Below the pieces are notes generated by a model. It made no database searches. It was not told where the DNA came from and saw only the letters and a list, made by a program, of their open reading frames with translations. DNA of 64,000 nt, from NCBI RefSeq assembly GCF_004138395.1, contig NZ_PRLM01000006.1, positions 1-64,000 on the forward strand, given 5' to 3'. This stretch comes from Candidatus Nanosyncoccus alces. Lineage in GTDB: Bacteria > Patescibacteriota > Saccharimonadia > Saccharimonadales > Saccharimonadaceae. Shown here piece after piece: positions 50,479 to 58,871 of the stretch (its first letter is position 1; the number at the start of each line of letters is the position of its first letter). The position numbers were made by a program, and so were the translations under genes.

Positions 50479-50775
50479 TCAATCCGTTATTTGTAGATAG
50501 TACTGCAAATCCTCTCCTTTCCAATTATCAAGCACGTAATCGTGATACTCAGTCCAAAGGTCGGAGTATGGCTTGCTCAGAGTATTGTTCCGCTCGTGGT
50601 AATACCAGCACCTATGATTAAGCACCATCGAGAGCTCGGTACCGTATACACGATCGTCACCCCACTCCTGCCTAGCCCTCTCATAAGTATCTTTAACCGC
50701 CCCAAATCCGAACTTATCGGCAATAGTGAAGTCCTGCCAGAAAGTAGTCTGACACTCGTAGTCTAAGAGTCGCAC
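50479..50775 (-). CDS. Unknown small protein, end of three-gene operon
   Basis: 98 aa with a GTG start at 50775, ribosome site GGAGG about 8 nt before it. Soluble, rich in Tyr, Trp and Asp (RCWYYHERN, DLWTEYHDYVLD). It overlaps the preceding gene by 13 bp. No family recognised. Confidence 0.5.
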   Translation of the reverse strand: MRLLDYECQTTFWQDFTIADKFGFGAVKDTYERARQEWGDDRVYGTELSMVLNHRCWYYHERNNTLSKPYSDLWTEYHDYVLDNWKGEDLQYYLQITD

Positions 50776-50993
50776 CTAAAAACCTCCATAAAATTATTTA
50801 TCGAGTCGAAGTTATCTTCTATTGCCGACTTGTATTCGGAATAATGACGGATCGTGTCCGCGTAATCTTTCGCACTCAGTCCAGCCTCAATCATCGCAAG
50901 CCTTGCTTCCATAATCATGTTATACTTACCGCTTCTACGCACTAGTTCGTAGCGATAGAAGTTTTGGCAAATATCGGGCTGAAGTAGTTTCAT
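50763..50993 (-). CDS. Unknown small protein, middle of three-gene operon
   Basis: 76 aa from ATG 50993, with GAGGTGAT directly upstream. Mostly helical and charged. It overlaps its neighbours by 4 and 13 bp, so the three genes are translationally coupled. Unrecognised. Confidence 0.5.
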   Translation of the reverse strand: MKLLQPDICQNFYRYELVRRSGKYNMIMEARLAMIEAGLSAKDYADTIRHYSEYKSAIEDNFDSINNFMEVFRCDS

Positions 50994-51193
50994 ATCACCT
51001 CGCAACTACTAGAAGTCCTAGTCCATAAATGCTCAACTATTTCACCATCAGCCCAAAGCCTACGCTCTAGTCTGGCGAGGTAATTCATCCTGTCTTCGAG
51101 ATTTGGAAACTGTAGGTCATCGACAATCTCGAAGTGATATTCGCCATCTGTACCGAGATATTTCATGGTGGTGATGGATTTTGGCATTCTCAT
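50990..51193 (-). CDS. Unknown small protein, first of three-gene operon
   Basis: 67 aa. The start could be ATG 51193 or ATG 51187; no clear ribosome site. YLGTDGEYHFEIVDDLQF followed by a helical, Arg-rich part. The three-gene set (67, 76 and 98 aa) resembles small accessory genes of phages or plasmids. Unrecognised. Confidence 0.45.
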   Translation of the reverse strand: MRMPKSITTMKYLGTDGEYHFEIVDDLQFPNLEDRMNYLARLERRLWADGEIVEHLWTRTSSSCEVI

Positions 51194-51395
51194 AATTAAA
51201 CAAAAATTTTGCTCCTAAATACGAGAAAAATAAAGCCCTTTTTGATGATTTTAACGAAAAATGCCTGTGGCATATTTTGAACGAGTTTTTGGCAGTTTTA
51301 TCGTCAGAACACACAACTTGTCGGCTTGGGAGTTAGAACGTCCGCAATCGTCATCACAGAGCCTCTGGCGAGATGTTTTTTCTCTGGGATTATGG

Positions 51396-51401
51396 TATAA
51401 T
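51396..51401 (+). promoter_or_regulatory. -10 element of the 250-aa gene
   Basis: TATAAT ending 7 nt before ATG 51409, suggesting a leaderless mRNA. The 215 bp upstream hold no clear gene. Confidence 0.5.
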
Positions 51402-51408
51402 ATAAGAA

Positions 51409-52161
51409 ATGGAACCGGATGAATTCAAATATGAAATGACATGCCTATTGTTCGCCCTTAGGGAGTTTCTGCCGCCGAAGGACTATGGACATCATTTTGA
51501 TTTTTCTTCCATGTTTATGACCAAGGGTCCATATCCGAGTTCGTCTTCGGCACAAAAGAAGCCTCTTTACGAGTATGTAGAGCCGAGCCAAATAACAAAA
51601 TTATTAGAAATATTGCAATACAAATATAGATGTTTTGGCTTCTGCGAAAAAACCTATTTTGAAACACCTGAAAAGGTTCTCAAAGCAGCCTTCAAACAAA
51701 AGAAGCTAAGCGAATATGAAAGTGAAGCCGAATTAACATCTATTGTTAGGAAACTATCAGAACAGAAAAGGTATCCGCTTGTATTTTCGGAACAATCTAA
51801 GGAATGCCTCGATGATGTTTTTAAAGAGTATACTTCGTCTAAAACAAGCGACAATTCGTTTTTTGTATTACATATAAAAGAAAGAAAAGGCAACCCAATC
51901 TTATGCATCAACAATACCCCAATACGCAAGTTCCAAGCCAATTCTTATTCGTATAAGATGATGAAATTAGCCTTGGGATTACCAAATGGTTCGCTCGTGC
52001 CCGTAAAAGACGCATTGAATATCAATAGAGGTGACAGGGGTTGTTCTCAAGACTTATCGGATGTTTTCAAAGAACCAGTCTTAAAATCTGTATTTGCAAG
52101 AGAAATCACCTGCTCGGATTTCAGGATATATCATAAGGTAATCCTCCGGAGCTTTGGATAA
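51409..52161 (+). CDS. Unknown soluble protein, possible winged-helix C-terminus
   Basis: 250 aa without signal peptide or membrane segment. The C-terminal third has an ICINNTPIRKF strand followed by NSYSYKMMKLALGLPNGSLVPVKDAL, an arrangement seen in CPR proteins with a terminal winged helix. N-terminal part unrecognised. It overlaps the convergent helix-turn-helix gene by 81 bp, an unusually long overlap, so one of the two ends may be less certain. Confidence 0.55.
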   Translation: MEPDEFKYEMTCLLFALREFLPPKDYGHHFDFSSMFMTKGPYPSSSSAQKKPLYEYVEPSQITKLLEILQYKYRCFGFCEKTYFETPEKVLKAAFKQKKLSEYESEAELTSIVRKLSEQKRYPLVFSEQSKECLDDVFKEYTSSKTSDNSFFVLHIKERKGNPILCINNTPIRKFQANSYSYKMMKLALGLPNGSLVPVKDALNINRGDRGCSQDLSDVFKEPVLKSVFAREITCSDFRIYHKVILRSFG

Positions 52162-52344
52162 AGTCGGATAGTGTGTATTTATTGTTCTTTTTGATAGCTT
52201 CGTTTCTTTGATAACCTGCCTTGTTGTTATTCTTCCCCGATGAGCGTTAATTAGTTTAAATATGGCTCTTTGTATTATGCGCTCATTTCTTCGGCATGTT
52301 TGATTACGCCGAGAATATTTCTTTGGTTTTCTCGGAGTGCTCAT
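52081..52344 (-). CDS. Small helix-turn-helix protein
   Basis: 87 aa. A very basic N-terminus (PRKPKKYSRRNQTCRRNER) precedes a helix-turn-helix, GRITTRQVIKETKLSKRTINTHY, with TetR-like character (quoted here in part as TTRQVIKETKLSKRTINTHY). It likely binds DNA and may regulate island genes. The overlap with the convergent gene is long. TATCATAAA-type AT-rich sequence upstream. Confidence 0.55.
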   Translation of the reverse strand: MSTPRKPKKYSRRNQTCRRNERIIQRAIFKLINAHRGRITTRQVIKETKLSKRTINTHYPTLSKAPEDYLMIYPEIRAGDFSCKYRF

Positions 52345-52784
52345 TGATATTAGTTTATCATAAAAATTACGCTTAACAACAAAAAGGTTGCGGTGTCAGA
52401 AGATTGAAGATTCTAGTTATACAAAACTCGACACCGCAAGGGACGTAATAACAGATAAATTAATGCAATTATTTCCTACATTAATTGATTATTACACTAC
52501 CATTATATCATTTACTGAATTTTAAAGCACAAAATTTTCTGAAAATGTTACTTACCTCTTGCAGCTGTTTATACTTTGACTGTTTTACCAAAATATGATA
52601 ATATATAAATAAGGTCAGCGGCGACCCTGTTATTTAATAATTTCATAGCTAAAATGCTAATTAGGGCGGGATATGGATTGATTATTCAGTTTGTTTCTCG
52701 CCCCATATTGGTTACCCCGCGATTTTACCATTCCTAACACATTTCAAAATGCGTTAGGATAATACAATCAGGGGGTGCACCTTA
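52345..52784 (+). other. Intergenic region with hairpin A, promoter and structured leader
   Basis: No gene seen. It holds hairpin A (52388-52439), a sigma-70-type promoter (TTGACT 52576-52581, TAATAT 52599-52604, 17 bp), and a leader of about 170 nt with a hairpin CCTAAC/GTTAGG just before the ribosome site of the beta-helix gene. Confidence 0.5.
52388..52439 (+). repeat. Inverted repeat hairpin A
   Basis: A perfect 10-bp stem (TTGCGGTGTC/GACACCGCAA) with a 32-nt loop containing ATTGAAGATTCT. A related loop motif occurs in hairpin B at 53481-53541. Confidence 0.55.
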
Positions 52785-53402
52785 ATGCAAAAGAAGTATC
52801 GTCTTACGAAAGAAACCATTAATGCAGATGGACATACTCTCCATCGGATTGAGGCTTTGATAGATATTCCTGAATGGGGTGTTAAAGTCGGCGATCTTGG
52901 CGGATGGATAGAGAAAAAGAGAAATCTCTCACATTACGGAACAGCTTGGGTTGCTTATGAAGCATGGGTTTACGGTAATGCTGAGGTTTACGGAGATGCC
53001 CAAGTTTCCGGAGAGGCTCGTGTTTGCGGTTATGCTCGTATTTACGGCAACGCAGTAGTCTACGGAAACAGCTATGTCTACGACTACGCTTGGGTATATG
53101 GTAACGCTAGAGTATACGGAACTGCACATATTGCCGGTAAAGCTCAAATCTATGGTAATGCCAAAGTCTTTGATAAAGCATTGGTTTATGATAAAGCGAT
53201 TGTCTACGGAGCTTCTAGGGTTTATGGAACCACTTGGGTTCACGAAGATGCTATCGTTTATGGTAAAGCTCGTGTTTACGGTAAGGCATGGGTATATGGC
53301 AGTGCTGAGATTTTTGGCACGGCGCGAGCATTTGGCGATGTCCGTATATCCAATAACGCAAAAATATCCTGCGGTGAACATTCACACGGTAGGCGACAAT
53401 GA
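52785..53402 (+). CDS. Hexapeptide-repeat left-handed beta-helix protein
   Basis: 205 aa. A short N-terminal domain (1-45; LIDIPEWGVKVGDLGGWIE) precedes about 23 hexapeptide units of the form (V/I)-Y-G-x-A-x, such as VYGNAEVYGDAQ, ending in a His-rich tail. Such repeats form a left-handed beta-helix seen in phage, plasmid and polymer-forming proteins (YdcK-like). No acetyltransferase catalytic His is clear. ATG 52785 follows GGGGGTGCACC. The repeats give periodic DNA, so the opposite strand also stays open; that is not a gene. Confidence 0.8.
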   Translation: MQKKYRLTKETINADGHTLHRIEALIDIPEWGVKVGDLGGWIEKKRNLSHYGTAWVAYEAWVYGNAEVYGDAQVSGEARVCGYARIYGNAVVYGNSYVYDYAWVYGNARVYGTAHIAGKAQIYGNAKVFDKALVYDKAIVYGASRVYGTTWVHEDAIVYGKARVYGKAWVYGSAEIFGTARAFGDVRISNNAKISCGEHSHGRRQ

Positions 53403-53480
53403 TACTTTTCAAAACCACCCGGGGCTATTATGCTCCGGGTTAAATCGTTTAATCGGTTATACTATGATATTATTAATATA

Positions 53481-53541
53481 GGCAGTGCATCAACAAAAAT
53501 TGAAAATACTCTTGGTCAAACACATATTTCGGTGCACTGCC
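53481..53541 (+). repeat. Inverted repeat hairpin B
   Basis: A perfect 9-bp stem (GGCAGTGCA/TGCACTGCC) with a 43-nt loop containing ATTGAAAATACT, which resembles the loop of hairpin A. Confidence 0.55.
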
Positions 53542-53698
53542 AAATGACTTAACTTAAAATTCAAATTTGAAAATAATTGCACCAAAAAACACAAATAATG
53601 GTGCAAGCAATCACATTTAAATATGTATTTAATTGCCCGTTCAAAATAATGGTGCAAGTAAATATGATATTTTACTACAAAACAATTATATAAAAAAG

Positions 53699-53724
53699 AA
53701 AACCCCCGATAAATCAGGGGTTTT
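53699..53724. terminator. Bidirectional terminator beside tRNA-Gln
   Basis: AAAACCCC pairs with GGGGTTTT around a 10-nt loop. Confidence 0.75.
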
Positions 53725-53762
53725 CCTTACGCCATCTCGTACTCCTAGGTGACGTTTCAATA

Positions 53763-53837
53763 TGGCTGGGGTGGTAGGACTCGAACCCACGGATGGCGGG
53801 ACCAGAACCCGCTGCCTTACCACTTGGCGACACCCCA
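53763..53837 (-). tRNA. tRNA-Gln(CUG)
   Basis: 75 nt with encoded CCA. Acceptor TGGGGTG/CACCCCA with discriminator G; anticodon stem GCGGG/CCCGC, loop TTCTGGT, anticodon CTG; T-arm GTGGG-TTCGAGT-CCTAC. Its 3' end faces the accessory island. Confidence 0.95.
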
Positions 53838-53889
53838 AGCTTTTTATATTTTACCATAAAATTTTAAATAATGCTATAATGAACCTATT

Positions 53890-54852
53890 ATGGCAAAAAA
53901 GAAAAATGTTTTTACCAAAAAAGAACTCGATACACTTTCGGCAGAAGAAATAATTGATAAGATTCAGCACGAAAATTACTCCCTATTGACCACTCTAGGC
54001 GCGGAGAACTTGCGTAAAGAAATGGTAAAAGTTGGGAAAATTTGTAACGCTGCGGCGAATTATTTTATTAATTCTACGGGGCCGAAGAACAATCACGATA
54101 AACATATGAAGGCGGCTCACAAGAAAATCGTACATCTGCTTAAGAAATTTGCTCCTGGTGATTATAGTGGTGCCCCGCGGAATATAAAAAATGGTTTAGT
54201 GATAGGTTTTAACCACCCTTCGCTAGGCGAAATTATGCGATTAGCAATGATGAAGTTCGACATTATGGGCGACAAACCAATGTATTTTCCGGTCAATCTA
54301 CCCTGGTACGAGGCTTTAGCCCCCAATTATGAGCGCTTAAAAGATCTTGGTATCATCATTACGCCAACCATTACTCCTGCCACTTGGCAAAAAATTGGCC
54401 TCAAAGAAGGAACTAAGTTGTACGACAATGCTACTCGCATTAAAAAGGAATTCCGTGAAATGTACACGAACTTGTCCCGCGAAGCAATGAAAAATGGTGG
54501 TGTGATTTTTGTGGCACCTTCAGCCACGCGGCAGGCAACAGTTTTCAAAAATAAAGACATCTATGACAAAAAAGAAGATATTATTCCGACAATGTCTGTA
54601 CTGGCCTTAAAATTGTATTCTGATCCTGAAGTAAAATGTGATTTCTTGCCGTTGGCAATATTGCCGCCTATAGGTTACAAACGAGGGCTAAATTTTCATA
54701 AAAAGTACCGCTTAATCCCAGGTGAGATTATGACGGCGGATGAAATTCGCAAAAAATACTTCAAGACCAAAAATCCGGAGCGCCTAGATGGATTTGACTG
54801 GGATTTCCATATGCGGATTGCGGAGAAATTACCAAAAGAGTTTTGGTATTAG
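53890..54852 (+). CDS. PlsC-like glycerolipid acyltransferase
   Basis: 320 aa. NHPSLGEIMRLA fits the acyltransferase N-H-x(4)-(D/E) motif, and FVAPSATRQ resembles the later P-E-G-T-R-S block in position. The first 90 residues are a charged helical extension; there is no strong transmembrane helix. It probably acylates glycerol phosphate or a lysolipid at the membrane. Start ATG 53890 is 9 nt after TATAAT (53875-53880). Confidence 0.72.
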   Translation: MAKKKNVFTKKELDTLSAEEIIDKIQHENYSLLTTLGAENLRKEMVKVGKICNAAANYFINSTGPKNNHDKHMKAAHKKIVHLLKKFAPGDYSGAPRNIKNGLVIGFNHPSLGEIMRLAMMKFDIMGDKPMYFPVNLPWYEALAPNYERLKDLGIIITPTITPATWQKIGLKEGTKLYDNATRIKKEFREMYTNLSREAMKNGGVIFVAPSATRQATVFKNKDIYDKKEDIIPTMSVLALKLYSDPEVKCDFLPLAILPPIGYKRGLNFHKKYRLIPGEIMTADEIRKKYFKTKNPERLDGFDWDFHMRIAEKLPKEFWY

Positions 54853-54873
54853 TGTGATATAATCATGAGTAGT

Positions 54874-56616
54874 ATGGACGATGGGCAGTATTTTTATCAT
54901 CCGTTAGAAAATATTGAAGATGTAGAGCTTTTTTATGAAGCGGTAGAGCGGAATCACCTAACCAAGGCTATCTCGCCGGAGCGACCTTACACTTATTGGA
55001 CAATAGAATTATACGATCAAAAAAATGGTATTCGGGGCGGTGGTGGATTGGGGGTGCTAGCAGCCGACACTCGCCGTGTAGCCGAAAAGATGAACATACC
55101 TTTTGCACTGATTACACCGTTTTATCCATATGAAACCCACCAGACGATAGACGGTGACGCGGTGCGAGATAACCATGTACCAGTGGACTATAAGGATTTT
55201 GGTTTTAAGTTTATCGATACAGTAAATGTAAAGTGTTGTGACAACTTATGCAGACTAGATGTTATAGAGAAAAGATTCAAAAACACACGCATCATCGCGA
55301 TAACGGAGCCGAATTTCGGCGAGCTTTATTCTGGTATGAGCGGATCAGATCATCGGTTGTACCAAGAAGTTGCGTTGGGATTTGGTGGTTATGCAGCACT
55401 AAAACTTTTGGGTTTGAAGCCCGCTATCATGCAGTTAAATGAAGTGGCTACTTTTTTTGCCGCTCTGGCAAGATTAGACGAATTGGCGCGCAATGGAATG
55501 GATTTTTACGAAGCAGTGGTCTATACGCGAAAACATACCCTGTATACAAATCATACTCTGGTGCAGGCGGCTGAAGCGGAGTTTAGCCAAGAACAGTTTG
55601 AGCGGTTTGTGTTTCCGAATTTAAAATCGTTGGCCGTTAAAAAGTGGCTAGCCGATAAGTTTACAGATGGACGCATTAAGTTATCTTCTGTGACTATTGA
55701 AATTGCCGAGCTTAGAAGTGGAGTTTCCAAGCTCCATGCTAGGGTGGCTAATTATAGAGATATTGCCGGAAATAAAGTAAAGTTTAAGGCAGTGACTAAT
55801 GGCATAGACATGGATACTTGGGCATTGCCGGAGATTATGGAATTTTATCGTAGTTTTGGGATTTTGGACGAATATAACATGCCATCTGGAGATTATGCTG
55901 AAAAAATAGAGAATTTGAGCAGCGGTGAAATCCGAGACCTAAAAAAGGCTGGGCGCAAAGTACTAAATGATATTTTGAAAGAGCGGCCAGACCACAATGG
56001 CAGGGTTTTGGAGTTTGGTAATGATGATTTTATTTTCGACTTCAAGCGAAGATTCGTGGATTACAAGCGGCCAGAATTGCCATTCCGCGACCCGGTAAGG
56101 TTGCGCAATATCTTGGAAAGACACAATGCGCATTACGTCATTGCTGGGCGTGTGCACGCTGGCGACAAGACGATGAGAGAGAAGCTAAGGAAGTTGCTAG
56201 ACGTAGTGTCGACGGATGATTATTTACGTGGCCATGTGCATTATATTCCAGATTATGACGAAAAATTAGCTTATGGATTATCAGTCGGTTCTAATGCTGC
56301 AATCAATGTGCCAATTGTGGGCTTAGAGGCTTGCGGCACATCTTGGATGAAAGACGTGGCAAACTTGAATTTCTTAATTTCTACTCACGATGGTGGTGTA
56401 GCAGATGCTTCAGCCAATTCATATCTTAACGTGTCCGGAGTCGACGAAGAAGAGGAATTGGATATGCTGTACCAGCGGATGGAAGAGGCTCTGATTGCTA
56501 GTGAAAACGATTTTGACTTGGAATATATTTTGCAACAGCAACTGAAGGCGTATTTGCCAGTGATTTCTGGTAGTAGAATGCTAAAAGATTACCTTGACTA
56601 TTTGTTCCCAGCGTAG
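54874..56616 (+). CDS. glgP: Alpha-glucan phosphorylase-like protein (GT35), compact form
   Basis: 580 aa from ATG 54874; an in-frame ATG at 54865 lies only one base after TATAAT (54858-54863), so the downstream start suits a leaderless mRNA better. GGGGLGVLAADT near the N-terminus, GVSKLHARV, TNGIDMDTW, RRFVDYKRPE and GLEACGTSWMKD are phosphorylase blocks; the last holds the region near the pyridoxal-phosphate site. It would release glucose 1-phosphate from glycogen. Together with GT4 and GH57 it indicates a glycogen cycle. Confidence 0.85.
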   Translation: MDDGQYFYHPLENIEDVELFYEAVERNHLTKAISPERPYTYWTIELYDQKNGIRGGGGLGVLAADTRRVAEKMNIPFALITPFYPYETHQTIDGDAVRDNHVPVDYKDFGFKFIDTVNVKCCDNLCRLDVIEKRFKNTRIIAITEPNFGELYSGMSGSDHRLYQEVALGFGGYAALKLLGLKPAIMQLNEVATFFAALARLDELARNGMDFYEAVVYTRKHTLYTNHTLVQAAEAEFSQEQFERFVFPNLKSLAVKKWLADKFTDGRIKLSSVTIEIAELRSGVSKLHARVANYRDIAGNKVKFKAVTNGIDMDTWALPEIMEFYRSFGILDEYNMPSGDYAEKIENLSSGEIRDLKKAGRKVLNDILKERPDHNGRVLEFGNDDFIFDFKRRFVDYKRPELPFRDPVRLRNILERHNAHYVIAGRVHAGDKTMREKLRKLLDVVSTDDYLRGHVHYIPDYDEKLAYGLSVGSNAAINVPIVGLEACGTSWMKDVANLNFLISTHDGGVADASANSYLNVSGVDEEEELDMLYQRMEEALIASENDFDLEYILQQQLKAYLPVISGSRMLKDYLDYLFPA

Positions 56617-56628
56617 TATACTATTGAC

Positions 56629-56651
56629 AAGTCTGGTGTCAGACTTTTTTT
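56629..56651 (+). terminator. Terminator after glgP
   Basis: AAGTCTG/CAGACTT hairpin with GTGT loop and seven T's, 15 bp before secE. Confidence 0.8.
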
Positions 56652-56666
56652 AATAAAAGGAGTAGG

Positions 56667-57050
56667 ATGGCTAAAATTACAAGAATTAAGGCAAGTGACG
56701 GTCCTTCTAAAAAGGAAGAGGCGGACGAGCCGGCAATTACTCGCAAAAAAGTCATTGTGAAAGACAAAAAATCTGAAAAAGCTAAAAGAAAAGACAAAAA
56801 AGCTGCCGAGAAGAGAGTAACGACAGAGAAGAGAACCAATAAGAACCCGTTCATATTGTTCCGGCCGTTTGTATATCTAGGGAGATATATCCGCGATTCA
56901 TGGAGAGAACTTCGCCAAGTACGTTGGCCAAATCGCAAAGCAACTTGGAAAATGGTATTGGCGGTATTGGTTTATACAGCGATCTTTGTGATTTTCATTT
57001 CGCTTCTTGATTTGTTCTTTACTTGGTTATTTAATTTAATTTTAGGATAA
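56667..57050 (+). CDS. secE: Preprotein translocase subunit SecE, long N-terminus
   Basis: 127 aa. The C-terminal part (about 68-127) is SecE: SWRELRQVRWPNRKATWKMV and one transmembrane helix. The first 60 residues are a Lys/Glu-rich extension not found in short SecE proteins. It is part of the SecYEG channel. AAAGGAG precedes the ATG. nusG follows after 9 bp, the usual secE-nusG order. Confidence 0.95.
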   Translation: MAKITRIKASDGPSKKEEADEPAITRKKVIVKDKKSEKAKRKDKKAAEKRVTTEKRTNKNPFILFRPFVYLGRYIRDSWRELRQVRWPNRKATWKMVLAVLVYTAIFVIFISLLDLFFTWLFNLILG

Positions 57051-57059
57051 GGAGATAAA

Positions 57060-57608
57060 ATGGCAGTAAACAGATACGATGATACCCGTGCATGGTACGC
57101 AATTTCTACCTACTCTGGCTACGAGGATAAGGTAGCAGATTCTATAAACCAGCGCACTAACACAGTAGAAATGGCAAACAAGATTTTTGAAGCAATAGTA
57201 CCAAAAGAAAAGCAAATTGAGATTAAAAACGGCAAGCGCAAAATCGTAGATCGTAAAATTTTGCAGGGCTATGTGTTAGTAGACATGAAATTATCGGATG
57301 AAACGTGGTATATCATCCGTAATACCCCTGGCGTAACTGGGTTCATCGGCACTGGCACGCAACCAACTCCGGTATCTGAAAAAGAAATCGCTAAGATTAA
57401 GAAGCGAATGGGCGTAGAAGATCCGAAGTTCTCGGTGAAATATGAAGTGGGTGAAGTAGTATCGATTACCGATGGTCCTTTCAAGGGCTTTGATGGGTCA
57501 ATTTCTGAAATTGACGCCGCTAAGGGTAAGCTAAAGGTGATGGTTTCAATGTTTGGCCGTGAAACGCCAGTGGAGCTAGATGCATTGCAGGTAAAGCAAT
57601 TAAACTAA
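57060..57608 (+). CDS. nusG: Transcription termination/antitermination factor NusG
   Basis: 182 aa. N-terminal NGN domain (about 8-115; WYAISTYSGYEDKV, GYVLVDMKL, NTPGVTGFIG) and C-terminal KOW domain (about 128-180; GEVVSITDGPFKGFDGSI). It binds RNA polymerase and couples transcription to translation. AAGGAG upstream. A strong terminator follows, so rplK is transcribed separately. Confidence 0.97.
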   Translation: MAVNRYDDTRAWYAISTYSGYEDKVADSINQRTNTVEMANKIFEAIVPKEKQIEIKNGKRKIVDRKILQGYVLVDMKLSDETWYIIRNTPGVTGFIGTGTQPTPVSEKEIAKIKKRMGVEDPKFSVKYEVGEVVSITDGPFKGFDGSISEIDAAKGKLKVMVSMFGRETPVELDALQVKQLN

Positions 57609-57626
57609 GTTTATACAGGGCAAGCG

Positions 57627-57654
57627 AAAAGACCGCCGGGGGCGGTCTTTTTTA
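57627..57654 (+). terminator. Terminator after nusG
   Basis: AAAGACCGCC/GGCGGTCTTT with GGG loop and T tract. Confidence 0.88.
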
Positions 57655-57658
57655 GTAT

Positions 57659-58156
57659 TTATCTGTCTTTGGCGGACGAGGCTGCGTCAAGGTCAGCGAT
57701 GACCTGGCTAATCTCGCTGTCGGTGTCAATATGAATTTCACCAGCATCGAGTAGTAATTCATCGATTTCTTTGAGATATCTTCTCGCGTGGCCGATCCCA
57801 GTTTCAAGGATGGAATCAACATCTTTTTCTCCAGTCTGACGAATCTCAATCTTCTTGTTCGTCTCATCAATGCCGTTGCTGAGGAGAATTGCAATTACGA
57901 TAATAACGAAAATTATTATATGGTAATTTGTTATTATGCTTGCATGGATAGCGTAAATAAACGCACCTAGCAGTACAATACTCAACCAGAAGCCTGTTCC
58001 GAAAGAATTCCAGATCCAGCCCGAACGGGGTCGCATCTTTTTGCGGTCGCGTCGCTCTCTTTCTCCGATGGCAATATCGCGAATCAGATTCCGGCGTAGC
58101 TCGTGTAGCTTATCGACAGATATGTTAATGTACTTGTCCACTGTGCCATTTTTCAT
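57659..58156 (-). CDS. Two-helix membrane protein of unknown function
   Basis: 165 aa. A basic cytosolic N-terminal part (LRRNLIRDIAIGERERRDRKK), two transmembrane helices (about 53-72 and 78-94), and an acidic cytosolic C-terminal region (about 100-165). AAAGGAG precedes ATG 58156. It is inserted between nusG and rplK on the other strand. No family recognised. Confidence 0.65.
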   Translation of the reverse strand: MKNGTVDKYINISVDKLHELRRNLIRDIAIGERERRDRKKMRPRSGWIWNSFGTGFWLSIVLLGAFIYAIHASIITNYHIIIFVIIVIAILLSNGIDETNKKIEIRQTGEKDVDSILETGIGHARRYLKEIDELLLDAGEIHIDTDSEISQVIADLDAASSAKDR

Positions 58157-58233
58157 GACCTACCAGCTCCTTTCGTGGACTTTACCTTATCTTTATTGAA
58201 TCATCTTTTCTGGTTTTTGTCAAGACTAAACTA

Positions 58234-58262
58234 TTGACAAAGGCGCTAAATAGGGGTAGAAT
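58234..58262 (+). promoter_or_regulatory. Promoter of rplK
   Basis: TTGACA at 58234-58239 and TAGAAT at 58257-58262, spaced 17 bp. The leader is about 45 nt. Confidence 0.7.
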
Positions 58263-58313
58263 AGAGAAGTTACATATTGCTTCTAAACTATCAACTTTAA
58301 TAAGGATATTGCG

Positions 58314-58742
58314 ATGGCAGAGAAAAAGGTTATCGGTAATTTGAAACTACGCATCCCGGCAGGGCGCGCTACAGCAGGGCCTCCGGTAGGTTCTACCTTG
58401 GGCCAGTGGGGCCTTAATATGATGGATTTCATCAATCCATTCAATGAAAAAACTAAGGACTTGATGGGGAAGAATGTGATTGTACACATTCGAGTGTTTG
58501 AAGACCGCACGTTTGACTGGAAGAGTCTAGGCCAGCCAGTAGATGACCTAATTCGCGAAGCGATTAAGATTGAAAAAGGCAGTGGTAGGCCAAACGTAGA
58601 TAAGGTTGGTAAAATTACCAAAGCTCAGCTCCAAGAGATCGCCGAGAAGAAGATGGATCAATTGAACGCAGTAGATATCGAGGGCGCAATTAAGATTGTG
58701 GCCGGTACGGCACGCTCGATGGGCGTAGAAGTTGTAGACTAA
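58314..58742 (+). CDS. rplK: 50S ribosomal protein L11
   Basis: 142 aa. PAGRATAGPPVGSTLGQWG is the N-terminal L11 signature and GTARSMGVEV the C-terminal one. L11 shapes the GTPase-associated centre with L10 and L12. In most bacteria rplA follows directly; here a terminator and three other genes separate them. Confidence 0.98.
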   Translation: MAEKKVIGNLKLRIPAGRATAGPPVGSTLGQWGLNMMDFINPFNEKTKDLMGKNVIVHIRVFEDRTFDWKSLGQPVDDLIREAIKIEKGSGRPNVDKVGKITKAQLQEIAEKKMDQLNAVDIEGAIKIVAGTARSMGVEVVD

Positions 58743-58754
58743 TTTGTCTCTAAG

Positions 58755-58785
58755 AAATCCACTCCTGATACAGGGGTGGATTTTT
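58755..58785 (+). terminator. Terminator after rplK
   Basis: AAATCCAC/GTGGATTT outer stem with inner CCTG/CAGG and five T's. Confidence 0.85.
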
Positions 58786-58871
58786 GTAGGTTGATTTTTA
58801 GTGGTTTTATGTTAGAATGTTACTGCGCGCGTCAGCACGTACATTAAATTTTGTCATTGGGGGGAATGACT

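Larger units (their letters stand above)
53403..53762 (+). other. Intergenic region with hairpin B and short repeats
   Basis: No gene seen. A hairpin ACCCGG/CCGGGT (about 53416-53440) follows the beta-helix gene, then hairpin B, then short repeats of AATAATGGTGCAAG at 53594-53607 and 53645-53658 with an inverted TTGCACC at 53577-53583, then a bidirectional terminator. Confidence 0.5.

Noticed and set aside
52930-53330. A CRISPR-like array
   Set aside because: The repeats are 18-nt in-frame codon repeats without unique spacers of constant length, and no cas gene is present.
52929-53381. A 150-codon open frame on the minus strand
   Set aside because: It is the mirror of the hexapeptide repeats on the plus strand; the periodic codons keep the other strand open.
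47826-53762. An IS element or transposon
   Set aside because: No transposase or matching terminal inverted repeats with target duplication were found; the inverted repeats seen are local hairpins.
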